Below are positions 40,806-52,970 of a DNA stretch of 64,000 nucleotides, piece after piece. This DNA is from Neoceratodus forsteri. Its lineage: Eukaryota > Chordata > Ceratodontiformes > Ceratodontidae. A program made the position numbers and the translations under genes. The stretch is from positions 829,528,001 through 829,592,000 of the forward strand of contig CM057452.1 of NCBI GenBank assembly GCA_016271365.2, in the 5' to 3' direction. Positions within the stretch are counted from its first letter, which is position 1; each line of letters begins with the position of its first letter. The notes beneath the pieces were generated by a model. It did no database searches. It saw only the letters and a list, made by a program, of their open reading frames with translations, and was not told the DNA's origin.

Positions 40806-43220
40806 AGCTTTGAAGAGTCCAGATGTATTCCTGCTCCACCAAAGATTGCATCGCCAGACCACCGGAGATGAGAATGGGATGAGGGGGTGTGGGGAGGGAT
40901 TGCACAGAGGGTGGGTGAGGGTTGGGTGAGGGGTGCCACGGACAACAAGGGACCATTTTCTTTTTGCAGGTAAAAAAAAAAATGGACATCACAAGATAGT
41001 TTATTGGAAACACTGTGGTGGGCTCCCAGTGTGCCACACAAGGGGGTGGGGGGAGGAACATGCCGGCATGATCGGCTTTCTGAGAGCAGTTGCACACTGT
41101 GGCGGGCTCCCAGTGTGCCACACAGTGTGTGGGGGGTGGGGGACATGCCAACACGGGGATTGCACCTACGATGTTGGGTTTGTTTGGGGATTGTGTGGCA
41201 GTGGCAGGAGCCACAACCATGTTTATTGACATGTTTCACCAGGAAAGGCACATACAGGAGGTGTGTCATCTCTGCTGCTGCATGACAAGCTTGTCTCTGA
41301 TTGCAGCGGCATATTTCTTTCAAGTTGGTGGCACTTTACACTATTTTTGCATCAGCACTATCATGCTGGCTAATTGGGGAATGAGGGATGCACCTACTAA
41401 AGTGTACCTTACATTCTCCAACACTGACACACCTCTCACTATGCTACTACCACAAGATGCTGCTTGCGCACATGCAAGACAACAAAAAAATGACTTGCAG
41501 GTTCATTACAGTTCTCCTTTAAATGCCTGCTACTGTACAATAATGCTACTATAGGATAGAACTAATTTAGCCTATTGTTAAGAATTAGGACACTGGTGGC
41601 TGAACTTTTCATATGCATAACCTTTTTCCAGGACATTATGTGTAGGTTAGGAAACAAAAGCAACCTATCAATACCCCAGTGCTACAGTTGTTCAGATAAT
41701 AATATAAACCTGATTAAATGGAAGTAGGATAGAGCAATAATGGATTACCTTACACTTGATAGAGCTGTCAATAGCATTAACAATTGGATAGTCAAGAACA
41801 ATATACTGTAAGTGGACAACAAAAATGTAATAAAAAACACTGAGTTTTTTCTCAGTGCAGTCATTATTTTAATACAAAGTACATACAATAATGAACATCC
41901 TTTAAGAAATGGGGTCCGTTTTTTGATGATTGTTATTGGTTGATAGCCATGCACTGAAAGTATCTAGCACATGGCTAGCAACTAATACAGGTAACCTCAC
42001 CTACAGTAGCTGCCTGTATCAATCACCAGTGGAACATTCAATTTGAAAGAGCTACCACTGTTGCCAACCGCTAACCCACTTGACCACTCACTTAACTGCT
42101 CTTGCCAAACACCCAACATGCCAGTCGCTTCCTGGCTCTCTCCCTTGGCTGCTCACCACCTCAACAGTCATTAACCTGCAGTAACTTAGCAGCTTCCAAC
42201 ATTGAAGAGCTGTGCAGAGTGCTTCTGTAGATGTAGTGCGTCTCATCCCCACGTGCTGCACACTTCATCTGCATCTCATCACCTGCGTTGCCACTAGAAC
42301 AACACAACAATATTTTTAGAAAAAAAAAAGGCATATGTACTGCCATTGCCAAACACAGACATACCACAATGGGAGTGTATCTGTGGAGGTGGTGTTAATA
42401 ATACAAAGGCCAAAGGAACAGCTGCAAACTTAAGTGCGTGGTGAGGTTCAAAGCAACAAAAGTTCTATGACACACTAATAGAACTCCAGTGTTCTTGTTT
42501 ATTCATTTTACACTAAAAAACTGAAAATGAAAAACTAACAAAACTTGAAATTGGATGTTAGAGAACCGCCATGTGAACTCGCTGAATATAACTAATGCCC
42601 CTCAATGGTGTCCCTTAAAAATGAAGCTCAACCAAAAAATTACTCAAACTAAAATTATTGTATATAATTAGTGATTCATTAAATGCAGACAGAAAACAAT
42701 CTATTACAGTTGTCTTTGGTATTAATTGTTCAGAGTTTCCTTTTCATGCTTGTTATGATTTGAAATGTTGTTTATTTGTGTTGCATTTACTTATGATCTT
42801 GTGTTCTTTTGCCTCTTTTCTTTTCATGACAGGCTCAAGTGACTTCATACCCTGTTTAAAGGGCATCAAACAAAGTCTGCTTTCCATGAAGAACTTCCTT
42901 ACCCTGCTGCCAGTCACTTTATTCTATGTTTCACTTTAAATAGTTCTATCGGGGATTCTTGAACATTAGTCTTACAAATCAAACGAAGTATTTCATTAAG
43001 TAAAACATATTTATATGTTAAAATTAGCATCTCTGTATTGAAACTATTGTACCTTAAGTTTGATACAGTTCTCTTTTGTATGAAGTCAATGTGTGAACTA
43101 TATGTATACTGTCACTATGACAATCTGTTAATTGAATATCGGTGTAAAAGGGGAGCTTCCATCTCCTGTTAGCCACACCCCCTGATGAAGGGTTTCATTA
43201 CCAGAAGTGCTGGGGCTTGA
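40806..43220. repeat. 2.4-kb unknown repeat A, second copy
   Basis: It follows 24520-26868 from about 40866 to 43218 and extends about 60 bases further left, where a CTTTGAAGAGTCCAGATGT block resembles the CTTTGAAGAGTGCAGATGT block of the 20-22 kb array (opposite orientation). In this copy the splice-donor-like GTAAGTAT of the other copies reads ATGAGAAT. A second acceptor-like CTTTTCTTTTCATGACAG at 42817-42834 precedes an open stretch ending in LLPVTLFYVSL and a stop at 42939; the 24.5-kb copy has the same layout near 26470-26590. Function unknown. Confidence 0.6.
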
Positions 43221-43225
43221 GGTGG

Positions 43226-44180
43226 ACTCCTATGTTTGTCTGCACCTTTCCTTGCACCTGATTTTGGATTTACTGTAATAAGGCACTTAGTGGTGAATTA
43301 GCTTGCTGCAGCATGTCTTTGCTGAGTTCAACCCTTTTTGAAGATTGAGGAGTGATATAGGACCATGACAATCACTACAGTAAACCTGCAAGTATAGTGG
43401 CCACAGAATGACAAAAGTCTGTCACTGAAAAAAAAAAAGCAGTACAGTGATACAGGCAGAGGAACTATTGTATTTCAAAATAACATAAAAGTTTAACTTT
43501 TGTTGGTAGTTAATCCTATTAATTTAAAATTTGACATGCATAAGCAGACAAGCTTCCCATTTCATAAGAGCACTAAGACACTTTGGGGATGTACGTTAGA
43601 CAATTCAAGTGCAAGGCCAGGGTCTGAAGGCACTCAGCCTGCAGCCTGATGCCTCACTACACCCCTGACTGTGCACTAGAACTGTCTAGTGCACATCCCA
43701 TTGTGTCTAACTGCTTACATATCAAATACACACTGTAGATAGATTAGGATTCTCAAGTCTTTTTGATGTATAGTAAAATCTCAGGATGTCATAGTGGGTT
43801 ACGCTTTCATGTTGTGTGGCATCTGCAACACATGATATTCTGTTATGTGACTTCTCCAACATTGCAGCTCTGTATTTATTATTATTCAGTAAATCACTTT
43901 GTGATACATTTATACGTAAGACATAATACAATACACTGTATTATATTATTTGTTCTTAGTGCCATCTGCTGGTCATCAGCTCTCTGTTATTTTCCATATA
44001 CTTTCAAATGTCCAGTGCTTACTGTAATTCTACTGTTGGACAACATTACTTAATGATAGCGAAACTTTATTTAATGACAGCTGTCTATAATTATTACTGT
44101 AAACTCCAGCAGGTAAGACCTCTGTGGTTTGGGCCATTTATTTTATGTTTCCATTAAGATTTTTCTTTTCTTTCTCACAG
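43226..44180. other. Unassigned stretch
   Basis: No reading frame or repeat family recognised, apart from a CTCF-like motif listed separately. Confidence 0.35.
43959..43973 (-). promoter_or_regulatory. CTCF-binding-site-like motif
   Basis: On the minus strand the sequence reads CCAGCAGATGGCACT, which satisfies every position of the remembered CTCF core consensus CCASYAGRKGGCRS. It lies outside recognised repeats. A match of this length by chance in 64 kb is unlikely but possible; occupancy cannot be judged. Confidence 0.45.
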
Positions 44181-44302
44181 AACAAAATGGATTCTGCTAG
44201 ATGCTTTGCATTGGCAGAATGCAAAACTATCACTTTTAATTGGTGCAGAAAATGTATTCTGTGTTTGCAGTATCAACAGCATCTGATAGAAGTTAAATAT
44301 AT
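44181..44302 (+). other. Possible exon, weak
   Basis: A strong acceptor-like tract (TTTTCTTTTCTTTCTCACAG, ending at 44180) is followed by 122 open bases with several Cys (NWCRKCILCLQYQQH) and a donor-like GTGAGC at 44303. No protein family is recognised and the codon pattern is not convincing, so this may be chance. Confidence 0.2.
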
Positions 44303-44623
44303 GTGAGCTAGGATACTATATTTTTTATAATTAATCATATAAATTCCTAAAATATCAGAGACCAGGCCTGAAGATTCAAAATGACTTAGACCTTGTACAT
44401 GGACTTCAATTATTGCATCAAAATCTTAAAGCATAATTTCCTACACATTCAAACTGTTTAAGATGACTTTTGTCAATTCAGTATATTTTATCAGGACTCA
44501 CAAAGTATTTGGAGGAATTTTCCATGGAAGTGTTTATATCTTGGAGATACCTATGAGCCCTGGCCTGTATAAACAGTTAATAACTGGAACAATCTATCTG
44601 TGTTTTCTTCAACCAGGGAGGCC

Positions 44624-45848
44624 TGGGTGACCAAAGTAGTAGATCAGGGAGGGGCTGTGGACATGGCCTACCTAGATTTTAGCAAGGCATTTGACACAGT
44701 CCCACACAAAAGATTAATATACAAGTTAGCCAGCCTAGGAGTGGGTCCCAAGTTGATAGCCTGGGTAAAGAATTGGCTGGAGAATAGGACACAGAGGGTA
44801 ATAGTAAATGGAGTCCACTCTGAAGAAAGGGGGGTTACTAGTGGGGTACCGCAGGGTTCAGTATTAGGACCAGTCCTTCAATGTCTTTATAAGTGACATT
44901 GCAGAGGAACTAGAAGGAAAAGCATATCTCTTTGCAGATGACACAAGATCTACAACAGAGTTGATGCACAAGGTGGGGTGGAAAGGATGAGAAGGGACTT
45001 GGCAAGGTTAGAGGAATGGTCAAATGTATGGCAGCTTAGATTCAATGCTAAGAAGTGCAAAGTAATGCACCTGGGAAACAAAAACCCAGGGGAAGAGTAC
45101 ACAATGGCGGGTGAGATACTAACAACAACAAAAATGGAAAGGGACCTGGGGGTAATCATATCAGATGACCTAAAGGTGGGCAAGCAATGTGAGAGGGCAG
45201 TAAGGAGGGCTGGGGGGATACTGGGATGCATAGGGACAGGCATCACCAGTAGAAAACCGGAAGTTGTTATTCCTCTGTATAGACAGCTGGTGAGACCCCA
45301 TCTGGAATACCGCGTGCAGTTCTGGAGACCCAATCTCCGCAACGACATAGACAAGATGGAGGCTGTCCAAAGGAGGGCAACTAAAATGGTGCAGGATCTG
45401 CACCGGAAGACATATGAAGAGAGACTTAAGGAGCTTAATATGTATAGCCTCAAGGAAAGGAGGGAGAGGGGGGAGATGATAGAAACTTTCAAGTACCTCA
45501 AGGGAATTAACAAAGTCCCATAGGGTATACCATCTTTCAGAAAAGACATGTGCAAGAACAAGGGGCACAATTTGAAGATGGGGTGTGGCTCAGAGGTAAT
45601 GTAAGGAAGTATTTTTTCACAGAGAGGGTGGTGGATGCATGGAACAGCCTTCCAGAGGAAGTTGTGAGTCAAAACAGTGGTGGAATTCAAGCATGCATGG
45701 ACAGTCATAAGACAATTCTAGGGGGTGGGGGTAGGAAAAAGTAGGCTGCTGGTTAACTAGGATCTGCAGCTTATCCATTAGGTAGGGAAATGGGCAGACT
45801 GGGTGGGCCAAGCGGTCCTTATCTGCTGTCAAATTCTATGATTCTATG
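44624..45848 (+). mobile_element. CR1 family 1, 5'-truncated, plus strand
   Basis: It begins inside RT at the WVTKVVDQGGAVDMAYLDF block and runs to the tail ATTCTATGATTCTATG at 45833-45848. The RT has GVPQGSVLGP near 44838; a frame change near 44875 and a one-base loss near 44946 disturb the LFADDT block. The frame 44978-45523 covers the thumb and beyond. Its tail octamer ATTCTATG is the classical CR1 form. Confidence 0.9.
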
Positions 45849-45984
45849 AGGCATTCGCCTCACAGCAGCTGGGCTGGGGGATTCAGAGGCACTCCGCCTG
45901 TTTGGGAGGAGTTTAGCTAGTGGAGGTGTCTGAAGTGACTAAGGTGATCTTAGAGCTGAAGCACACTTTTTGTGAACTGGACCC

Positions 45985-46330
45985 GGCTCCGACACATTTC
46001 TTAATGGGATATGTCTAGGCTGTTGGTCCGGTGTTCACCAAGATTGCCAGGTGTTCGATGGTGGAGGAGGTCCTCCCAGTAGCTTTGAAAGAAGCACTGG
46101 TGAGGCCCCTCCTAAAGAAACCTTTCCTTGACCCTGACGTCCTGGCAAATTACCACCCTATCTCCAACCTGCCTTTTTTGGGCAAGGTTGTTGAGAAGTT
46201 AGTGGCACAACAGCTTGAGGATCTCCTTGTGTCTTCAGACATCTATGAGCCATTTCAGTCAAGTTTTGGGGATAGACACAGCACAGAAACAGCTCTAGTG
46301 AGGATACATAATGATCTGCTTCACCAGGGG
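45985..46330 (+). mobile_element. L2-like LINE RT fragment, plus strand
   Basis: The frame from about 46031 reads VALKEALVRPLLKKPFLDPDVLANYHPISNLPFLGKVVEK in consecutive residues, then FQSSFGDRHSTETALV. This is the RT start of L2-clade elements (typically ALVRPLLKKPSLDP, NYRPVSNLPFLGKV, FQSGFRxxHSTETAL). Both ends are missing. Confidence 0.75.
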
Positions 46331-46639
46331 CTGAAGAATCCACGACTAAGTCAGAACCTGCATGGAATCTTGCCCATGCACAAACCAGAGACTGAATTGC
46401 TGTGTGTCACATCTGATACTGTAGGTATTATGTATTAAAAGGGGGTCCATTTGGAGGTTTGGCACTTTTTTAACAAATGTCTTCCATATGTGGCACTGAA
46501 CATGTTGCTACCTCTCCCCTCCTAATGAATTTGGACTTGGTTCTGCTCAGTCCTCTGGCAGCTGTGACATATCAGGCACACTGTGGGACCAACACAATTC
46601 AGTTTTACTATTTCCATCCTCTCAGCTATTGATTTTGGG
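46331..46639. other. Unassigned stretch between LINE pieces
   Basis: Nothing recognised; it may be decayed LINE sequence. Confidence 0.3.
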
Positions 46640-47795
46640 CTCATAATCTATGAGCCTGCCACCACCACTACACTCAAAAGACTAACTGTCGCCCTAAACA
46701 AGGCATGCCACCTAGTCACTGGAGCCCAACTATCAAGTTAAGCCTCCAGGGCAGAATCCATTACCAAACCTGCCTGTTCACAAATAAAATTAGCCTTGAC
46801 CTAGATCCACCCTCCCTTCTGCACCAGAAGCACATCCAGCCCTGCTTTTCAAGTTCCCTCCTGCCACACTGCGCAGGCACAGCAAACATTCATGTATAGA
46901 ACTCCGAGCTGGCTAAATAGCCTCCCACCCAACCTCCTGTCTGACACCAATATTGGTCCTTTCAAAACTAAGCTATGGTAGCATCTTATTGAACATAGCA
47001 GCTGTGACTGCCAGTCTTAATTTATCCCAATTGCCCTCTCCCTCCAAACCCCTTCCCCTCACAACTTAATTGCCTTCTCCTTCCTACCCCTTCCATCTAT
47101 CACTACTTACTAACCCTAGCTACTTCACCTCTTCCTCTACCTTCCCCCCTTCATCCCCACCCTCCTTTATGTTCTTTACCTTACTTAGCACTTTTTCCTT
47201 CCCCTTTCTCACCCCCAGCCTGGCACATGTCCTTTGTCTCCTTACTGTCCTCCCATAGTTGCCGCCTCCCCCAATTTCTAACCCTGCCACCCTCCCACTT
47301 AACACATTCCCACCCTCCCATGCCCATCCCTCCTCCTCAACCCCCAATTTTGACCCCTTACCTTTTTTCCACTTGCCACTATTGTCCTACTTGTATTCCT
47401 CTCCTCAGCGCCGCTCTTTACCGTTAGTTAGACCTCTCCTCCCCCTCTTTTTCACTGCCCACCTGGGCAGCTCTCAACTTCTATCCTAGCCATATCCTTC
47501 CTCTCTGCCCCTCTTTCTCACCCCTTGTACCCTGTACCTCAGAGACTTATGATAAGGTAATTCTCAATGACTGCTCTCACTTTGTGTTTGTGTTTTTACT
47601 TTCTGTAAACTTATAAAACAGCATTTACTTTGTGTTTATGTATAATTGTACCTTATGTCAACTGTCTTCTGTAACTAGCCCTGTTCCATGTAAATTGTAC
47701 CCTTGTTCTTGACATGGTGCCTTTGTAAAAGAGCCTCTGGCTCAAAGGTGTTTGCAAATCTGAGACTTCAATAAATAAAATAAACAAATTAAATA
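46640..47795 (+). mobile_element. Rex1-like LINE 3' end with long pyrimidine-rich UTR, plus strand
   Basis: Shifted frames at 46650-46980 hold a LINE C-terminus (KACHLVTGA-type block near 46699, LLHQKHIQP near 46818, then a Trp-Leu-Asn-containing block). From 47030 to 47520 the sequence is CT-rich. It ends with CCTTTGTAAAAGAGCCTCTGG (47720-47740) and AATAAATAAAATAAAC. The end motif matches the minus-strand piece at 8531-9020 and a remnant at 55190-55310. Confidence 0.55.
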
Positions 47796-48700
47796 ATTAA
47801 GGTAAAAAGCTCCTTTGGAGGAGCTGAAACAAATAGGGATGCTTCGGAGCTGAAGCATGTTCTGAAGCCTGAGCGAGTGCCATGGGTGTGGCCAGAGAAT
47901 AATTTAATTAATGTAAAACGAGACACTATGGGCACTAAAAAGGGAAAGCCCAGCAGTGTCCCAAAACAAGACAAGGTGTACCCATTAAGTCAGTGCAGCC
48001 CCAGGAATGTTGTAACTGGAGCTGCTTATAATAAAAGGAGCTACAAGTTATAATAAAAGTGGCCAACATCCTAGAAGGACCAAAATGAAATGTAACTTGA
48101 CAGCTAAAATCTCAGCCATAGGCTGCTTGGCATTAATGCTGACTTTTGGCAGGGTCTCTAATAAAAAGCAGCAGGAGCCCCTGCACATATAAGAAAAGTA
48201 TGCAGCTAGAGAAGGGTTAAAGACTTAAGAGCCCTTTCAGGAGTTACTAAAAAAAAAATAAAGAACCTTAAAAAAATAGAAGAAATAGACAAAGTAATGG
48301 GTTTCAGGTCTCATGAGCTGGCAGGAGAAGGGAGATGAGGAGCATGCTCTTAATTTCCCCTTCCCCATGCCAACTCAGAGACACCTGAGGAACAAAATTG
48401 TGTGGAATACATTAAAGAATGTTGTTCTACCTGTTTCCTGGTGAATTGCATGAATGTGGCTACTATAGGGCTGGCAGCACACAGACTAAATGTTTTTTAT
48501 CAAAAATGGTGGTTGATGAGGTCAACAAAATAGGAGGGGCTTCACCCCTTAATGAGCACCCTTATGGTGAAATAAAGGTTTATCTTGTCAAAGGTCTATT
48601 TTTGTACACAGTGATGAATGGAATGTTAAGCAGAGGTCATGTCTTCTAGAATGTAGGCACTATTTGATGAATATTACATTTAGTGAATGAAGCATAAAGG
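47796..48700. other. Unassigned stretch
   Basis: No motif recognised. The 76-codon frame at 48419-48649 has no family match. Confidence 0.3.
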
Positions 48701-49130
48701 ATAAGGCTTAGTTGTCCAGTCACATGACATCTGATATCATAGTAAGAGGGTATATAAACCCATCACCAGGGGTGCATTTTATATTGGTGAGTCAGTGGAG
48801 AGCTGGCCTTAGAGAGAGAGGAGGTGTGAGTGTTTCCACAACATTTTGGAGTTAACAAAGTCAGTTAAGATCTGAGAGAATTTCAGGTAGCAGAATAGCT
48901 GAAGTAAGCGCCTTGTAATCTCCCATTCACAGGACCTCCTTGTGAATGAGCTTGCTCAACAGAGTCTTTCCTGCAATAAACTTGAAACGCCTAATATTTT
49001 CTTCTGTATAGCAGGATTTTTATATATATAATTTTGGAAAATAAAGATTAAAAATGTATTCATGCATTTTTCTATGCATTGTACTCCTGCCTAAAAGTGT
49101 CTGTTTTATGCCCACACTGTAACACTCCCA
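48700..49130 (+). promoter_or_regulatory. LTR-like promoter and poly(A) region (possible solo LTR)
   Basis: A TATATAAA box at 48751-48758 is followed 224 bases later by AATAAA (48975-48980) and then a CA-ended stretch (CTGTAACACTCCCAACA near 49119-49135). This imitates the U3-R-U5 layout. No coding region follows and no partner LTR was found, so a solo LTR is likely but unproven. Confidence 0.35.
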
Positions 49131-49189
49131 ACAGTGGGAGAGTTGGGTGGCATGAAGGCACTCCTGTGCTTTAGGTAGAGGTTCAGCAA

Positions 49190-50985
49190 TTCTCTGATCA
49201 GGAGATTTCTCAGGTGATGTCTGCTCTGGGGCCTATTTACTGTAGTCTGATCCAAGGCCAATCGAGCTGTTCTTGGACTGCAAGGAGGCCCTGGTTCCAG
49301 TAGTGGCCAGGATCATTTAAGATTCCCTGAGAGTGGGTTCTTTACTGACCACATTTAACAATGTAATTGTGATCCCCCTTCATAAGCAACCAGCTGTGGA
49401 CCTGGATTTCTGGCCAACTACAGACCTGTCTCAAACATTCCCTTCTTAGAGAAGGTAATTGAGAAGGTGGTTGTATCATGGTTGAAAGCACATCTGTTCC
49501 AAAATGAAATCCATAAGTCATTTCAGTCAGGATTCAGATCTTGACATAGCACAGAGACTGGTCTGATGAAGCTGATGATTGATCTCTTCCTAGTAAGAGA
49601 TCGGGGGCATACTTGAGGGTCATTCTTCTTGCTCTCTGATCAGCATCTGACATGATGGGTCATAAGGTTTGACTAGTCACCTCAAGACTTATGGGGGGAC
49701 TCACTACTACATTGTTGTATTGCACTGAGCCCTTCCTTACCGCCGTAGGGAGCAATTTGTAGGACTGGGGAAATCTTTCTCAAAGATGGCTGCTGTTCCC
49801 TCCGGTGTCCTTCATGGCTCAGTTTTGTCCCCTGTGTTGTTGGTACATGTTGCCTCTGGGGATGCTACAAACAGATGGTACAATCTGGGGTTCACACTGC
49901 TATGAAAATTATGCTCAACTGTACAGTATCTCTCCTTTGCATCAAAACAGAGTAACTCAGTGACTATGATAAATCCATGTTTATCTGAACTGAATGACTG
50001 GATTGCTGCTAGCTGAGCCATAATCAAAGCAAGACAGAGTTATTACTCATAGAACCAGGTTCCCAAAACCAGCAGTGAAGAGGAACAATATCATCATGGC
50101 CTCTTTAGGAGGCAACTTCCTCAGGTCTGTGGGTAGGGCTAAAAATCTGGTGTTCATAGTGGACAACAAACTGTCACTTGGAGTTCAGGTATCAGCTGTT
50201 GTCCAATGTGTATTTTTCCATCTCAGAAACAGTGCCCGGTTGAAGCCCTATCTTAAACCTGAGTACCTGGTGAATGGGATGCATGCCTTTATGACATTAT
50301 GACTCTACTACAGTAATGCTTTATATATAGATATTACTGGAGTTTAGGTGCATCATCTCTAGCTTGTATAGAATGCTGCAGTGAGGCTGATATCGGCAAC
50401 AACACTTTTCATCATATCACGCCTGTGTTGCGGGATCTGCACTGGCCTCTGGTCAGATGGCATGCTACCTTCAAGATTTGCTAGATGTTTTTTTCATAAA
50501 GATTTTAACTGATTTTCCAAATTTTTAAAACAGCATAATTCAAGCAACAAAGGATTACCAAGTGTCAACAGTGCTTGATGGTCTTTAAAGCTCTGCATGA
50601 TCTGGGTCTTGGATACATCAAAGACGCCTTGCACCCATGCACTTCGTGTCACCTTCTCCACCTGCCAGGGAGAATCTGGTGGAGGTCCCCGGCCCAGATA
50701 CCACGTTAAATCTTCCAGTGGCAGAGCCTTTGTGGTAGTGGTGCCTTGGATATGGAATGCTCAACCTCATTACCTATGATACATCTCCTCAGTGGAGGCT
50801 TTTAAAAAAGTCTTTAAACATGTATTTATTTACCCTGGCTTTTAATGATTATGGTTAAGTGTTTGGTTTTCACTGGTTTTATTGAACACTGTATTTTTAA
50901 ATATTTTAGGTACTGTTGTATTGCCATGTGTTTATGTACAGCTTCCTGAGCCCTTGAATGGGTGGCTTTAAATATAAAATGACCT
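49190..50985 (+). mobile_element. L2-like LINE, decayed, plus strand
   Basis: In several frames the piece shows YRPVSNIPFLEKVIEK-type sequence near 49421, SFQSGFRS near 49524, an STETGLMKL block, and a C-terminal block with RAFVVVVPWIWNAQP near 50725. A 100-base AT-rich stretch near 50485-50580 interrupts the C-terminal region. There are many stops, so this copy is older than the CR1 copies. Confidence 0.65.
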
Positions 50986-51499
50986 CGTCTTGTCCCTTTC
51001 CTTTTCTTTCTATCTTACTGTGTCTTCCAGTATTGCATAATAAATGATATGAAACACAGTATAAATACAGTAGGTACTAAAAATAGAATAGCATATAGGG
51101 AACTATGTATTACAAGGCTGTAATACTAGTGAGAGGTTCTCTTTTTGCATTATATGTATATGGAATTTTTTCAGAGTCATACATGTTTTAAATGAGATAA
51201 GTATTTGCTGACTTTTGCTGTGTACAGTGGTTATAGTGAAACCGGCTCCAGTTTGGCACAGAGTTTTCCTGAACATTTGAACTCATAACACAGTACTATT
51301 AATGTGACATCACAACAATGGTATTATCAGTGGAAGACATCACAATGGTATTACAAGGTCTGGATGTCACTGTTTCCCTATAGGAAAAAGTGACCATTCA
51401 TTTATCAAAAGTAAAAATGGCATGACTTTTCATTGTGCCTGTCTTGTCTGCAACTTCAAAACATTCATAAGACTGATTTCAGGCACAATTAGAGTAAGC
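50986..51499. other. Unassigned stretch
   Basis: Nothing recognised. A short duplicated phrase (ACATCACAA...TGGTATTA) occurs at 51308 and 51344. Confidence 0.3.
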
Positions 51500-51763
51500 C
51501 TTATTAGTTCTGCTCCATTAAACATCGAAACAATATTTGATTGAATGGTAGTGGACATCCAATGCATGCTTAAAATGACTCATTGTACTACTGGATACCA
51601 CCACATCCGGCAGCCTATTCCAGTTGGATACCACCTTTTGTGAAAACCAGTGTCCTCTCTGGTTTTTATTGTTATGGTCACCCTTAAGCTGGTATAGGTG
51701 TCCCCTACATGATCTGTCATCAGGCCTTTCTGTTAACTACAAACATTCGCAGAGGTATGCATC
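51500..51763 (-). mobile_element. Old CR1/L3-like LINE, C-terminal part, minus strand
   Basis: Minus-strand translation gives GHWFSQKVVSNWNRLPDVV and STMSHFKHALDVHY, the end of a CR1/L3-type ORF2. The upstream portion of the same relic lies at 54427-54660; a hAT-like insertion separates them. Confidence 0.65.
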
Positions 51764-51959
51764 CTTGGAGGCAGGGGTGTCATGCAGTCAGAAATTCTGG
51801 AGGGGCACAAAATGTCAACCTCTCTAGGGGGTTCCAGTGGTATGCCCCTTCCCCCCAGAACTTTTGAAAAATTTAAGTCAAATGGTACATTTTGGTGAGT
51901 TTTAGCAGTCCATAAAGCTGTTCACCAACAAGCTAAATGCCATAATACTGATATAGGTT

Positions 51960-52170
51960 ACAGTGAAGAAACCCATTCCTTATACATTTGCTGAAACTAT
52001 CTGGCATAGGGCTCACACTTCATACGTTAGGGACTGGAGCTCCCTCCATACAAGCCTCACACCTGTACGGGGTCACCCACCACCAATACATCCAGAGTTC
52101 CTGACTGATCCAAACTTTAAAAGATGGGAACAGTTACAGAGAAGAGGTATTAATTTGACATTACAGTAAT
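51960..52170 (+). pseudogene. L1-like ORF2 fragment inside the hAT-like element
   Basis: The frame at 51963-52169 includes RAHTSYVRDWSSLHTSLTP and HPEFLTDPNFKRWEQLQRRG. The spacing of Trp, Pro-x-x-x-Phe and W-x-x-x-x-x-G resembles the region after RT in L1-type ORF2 proteins. The match is by pattern only and short. Confidence 0.4.
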
Positions 52171-52840
52171 TTATGCATCACTTTACTGTCCAGCTATAAA
52201 CCAGTGAATCAAAAATATCACACTGAAGGCTCTATTAGTACTTTCGGGAAACTGCAAATGCAGAAGAGAAAAAACATACTAAACAAGGGTGACCACTTTG
52301 AAAACTAAGGTACGGCACAACACTGCATGAACTTTTTGGCCTGTCCTCAAAATCTAATTCCTACACAGCTGTTAACGCATCTAAACATTTTGTAATTGTC
52401 ATGGGCCTGCAGTGAAGGATGTATATTTCCTTACATCCTGCTGCTTTTGAGAATTGGCTTCTTGCTCAGCAGCACATTTTGCGTGGAACATACCAATATG
52501 AGAAAGTTTCTTTTATTTTTACATTGATGAATTTATTGCTTTCATGGTCAGGGATTTATGAAAGAAGTCCCCCACAGGTCAACAGGTTCTGTTAATGCAC
52601 GGCACTAATGGTTAGAAAGGATTATCTCCTCAGTACCGGGACTATAACAGCACTTAATGTGACTTGCATTAAAGACAGCAATGAGGGATGGCTAGTAGGC
52701 TAAAATGTTTCACATTAGTACCAGAAGGCAGCGGGAGGTTAAACAGTGTATATGGTGCCGGAGCCTCTATACTCATGGTGGCTAAATTTAGACATGCATT
52801 TCATTAAGAATAATTATTTGCTAATGTCTGATGACTTAGA

Positions 52841-52970
52841 ACATACTATAGAAGCAAATGGAACTTTGCCTTCAAAGTACCGTCAGTCTGAAACAGTTTA
52901 CCTAGACTGGGTACTGTTTCAGACTGAAGGTTCTTTAAAGGCAAAGTTCCATTTGCTTCTATAATATATT
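52841..52970. repeat. Near-perfect hairpin, arms 57 bp, loop 15 nt
   Basis: The left arm 52841-52897 and right arm 52913-52970 pair with few mismatches: GAAGCAAATGGAACTTTGCC (left) faces GGCAAAGTTCCATTTGCTTC (right), and CAGTCTGAAACAGT faces ACTGTTTCAGACTG. The stem looks like a palindromic MITE or a long microRNA-precursor-like structure. Confidence 0.8.

Noticed and set aside
44950..45708. 252-codon minus-strand frame
   Set aside because: Antisense to the plus-strand CR1 reverse transcriptase; the sense strand carries the family motifs.
47070..47489. Pro/Ser-rich frames as a secreted protein
   Set aside because: CT-rich 3' UTR of a LINE gives Pro, Ser and Leu codons in every frame.
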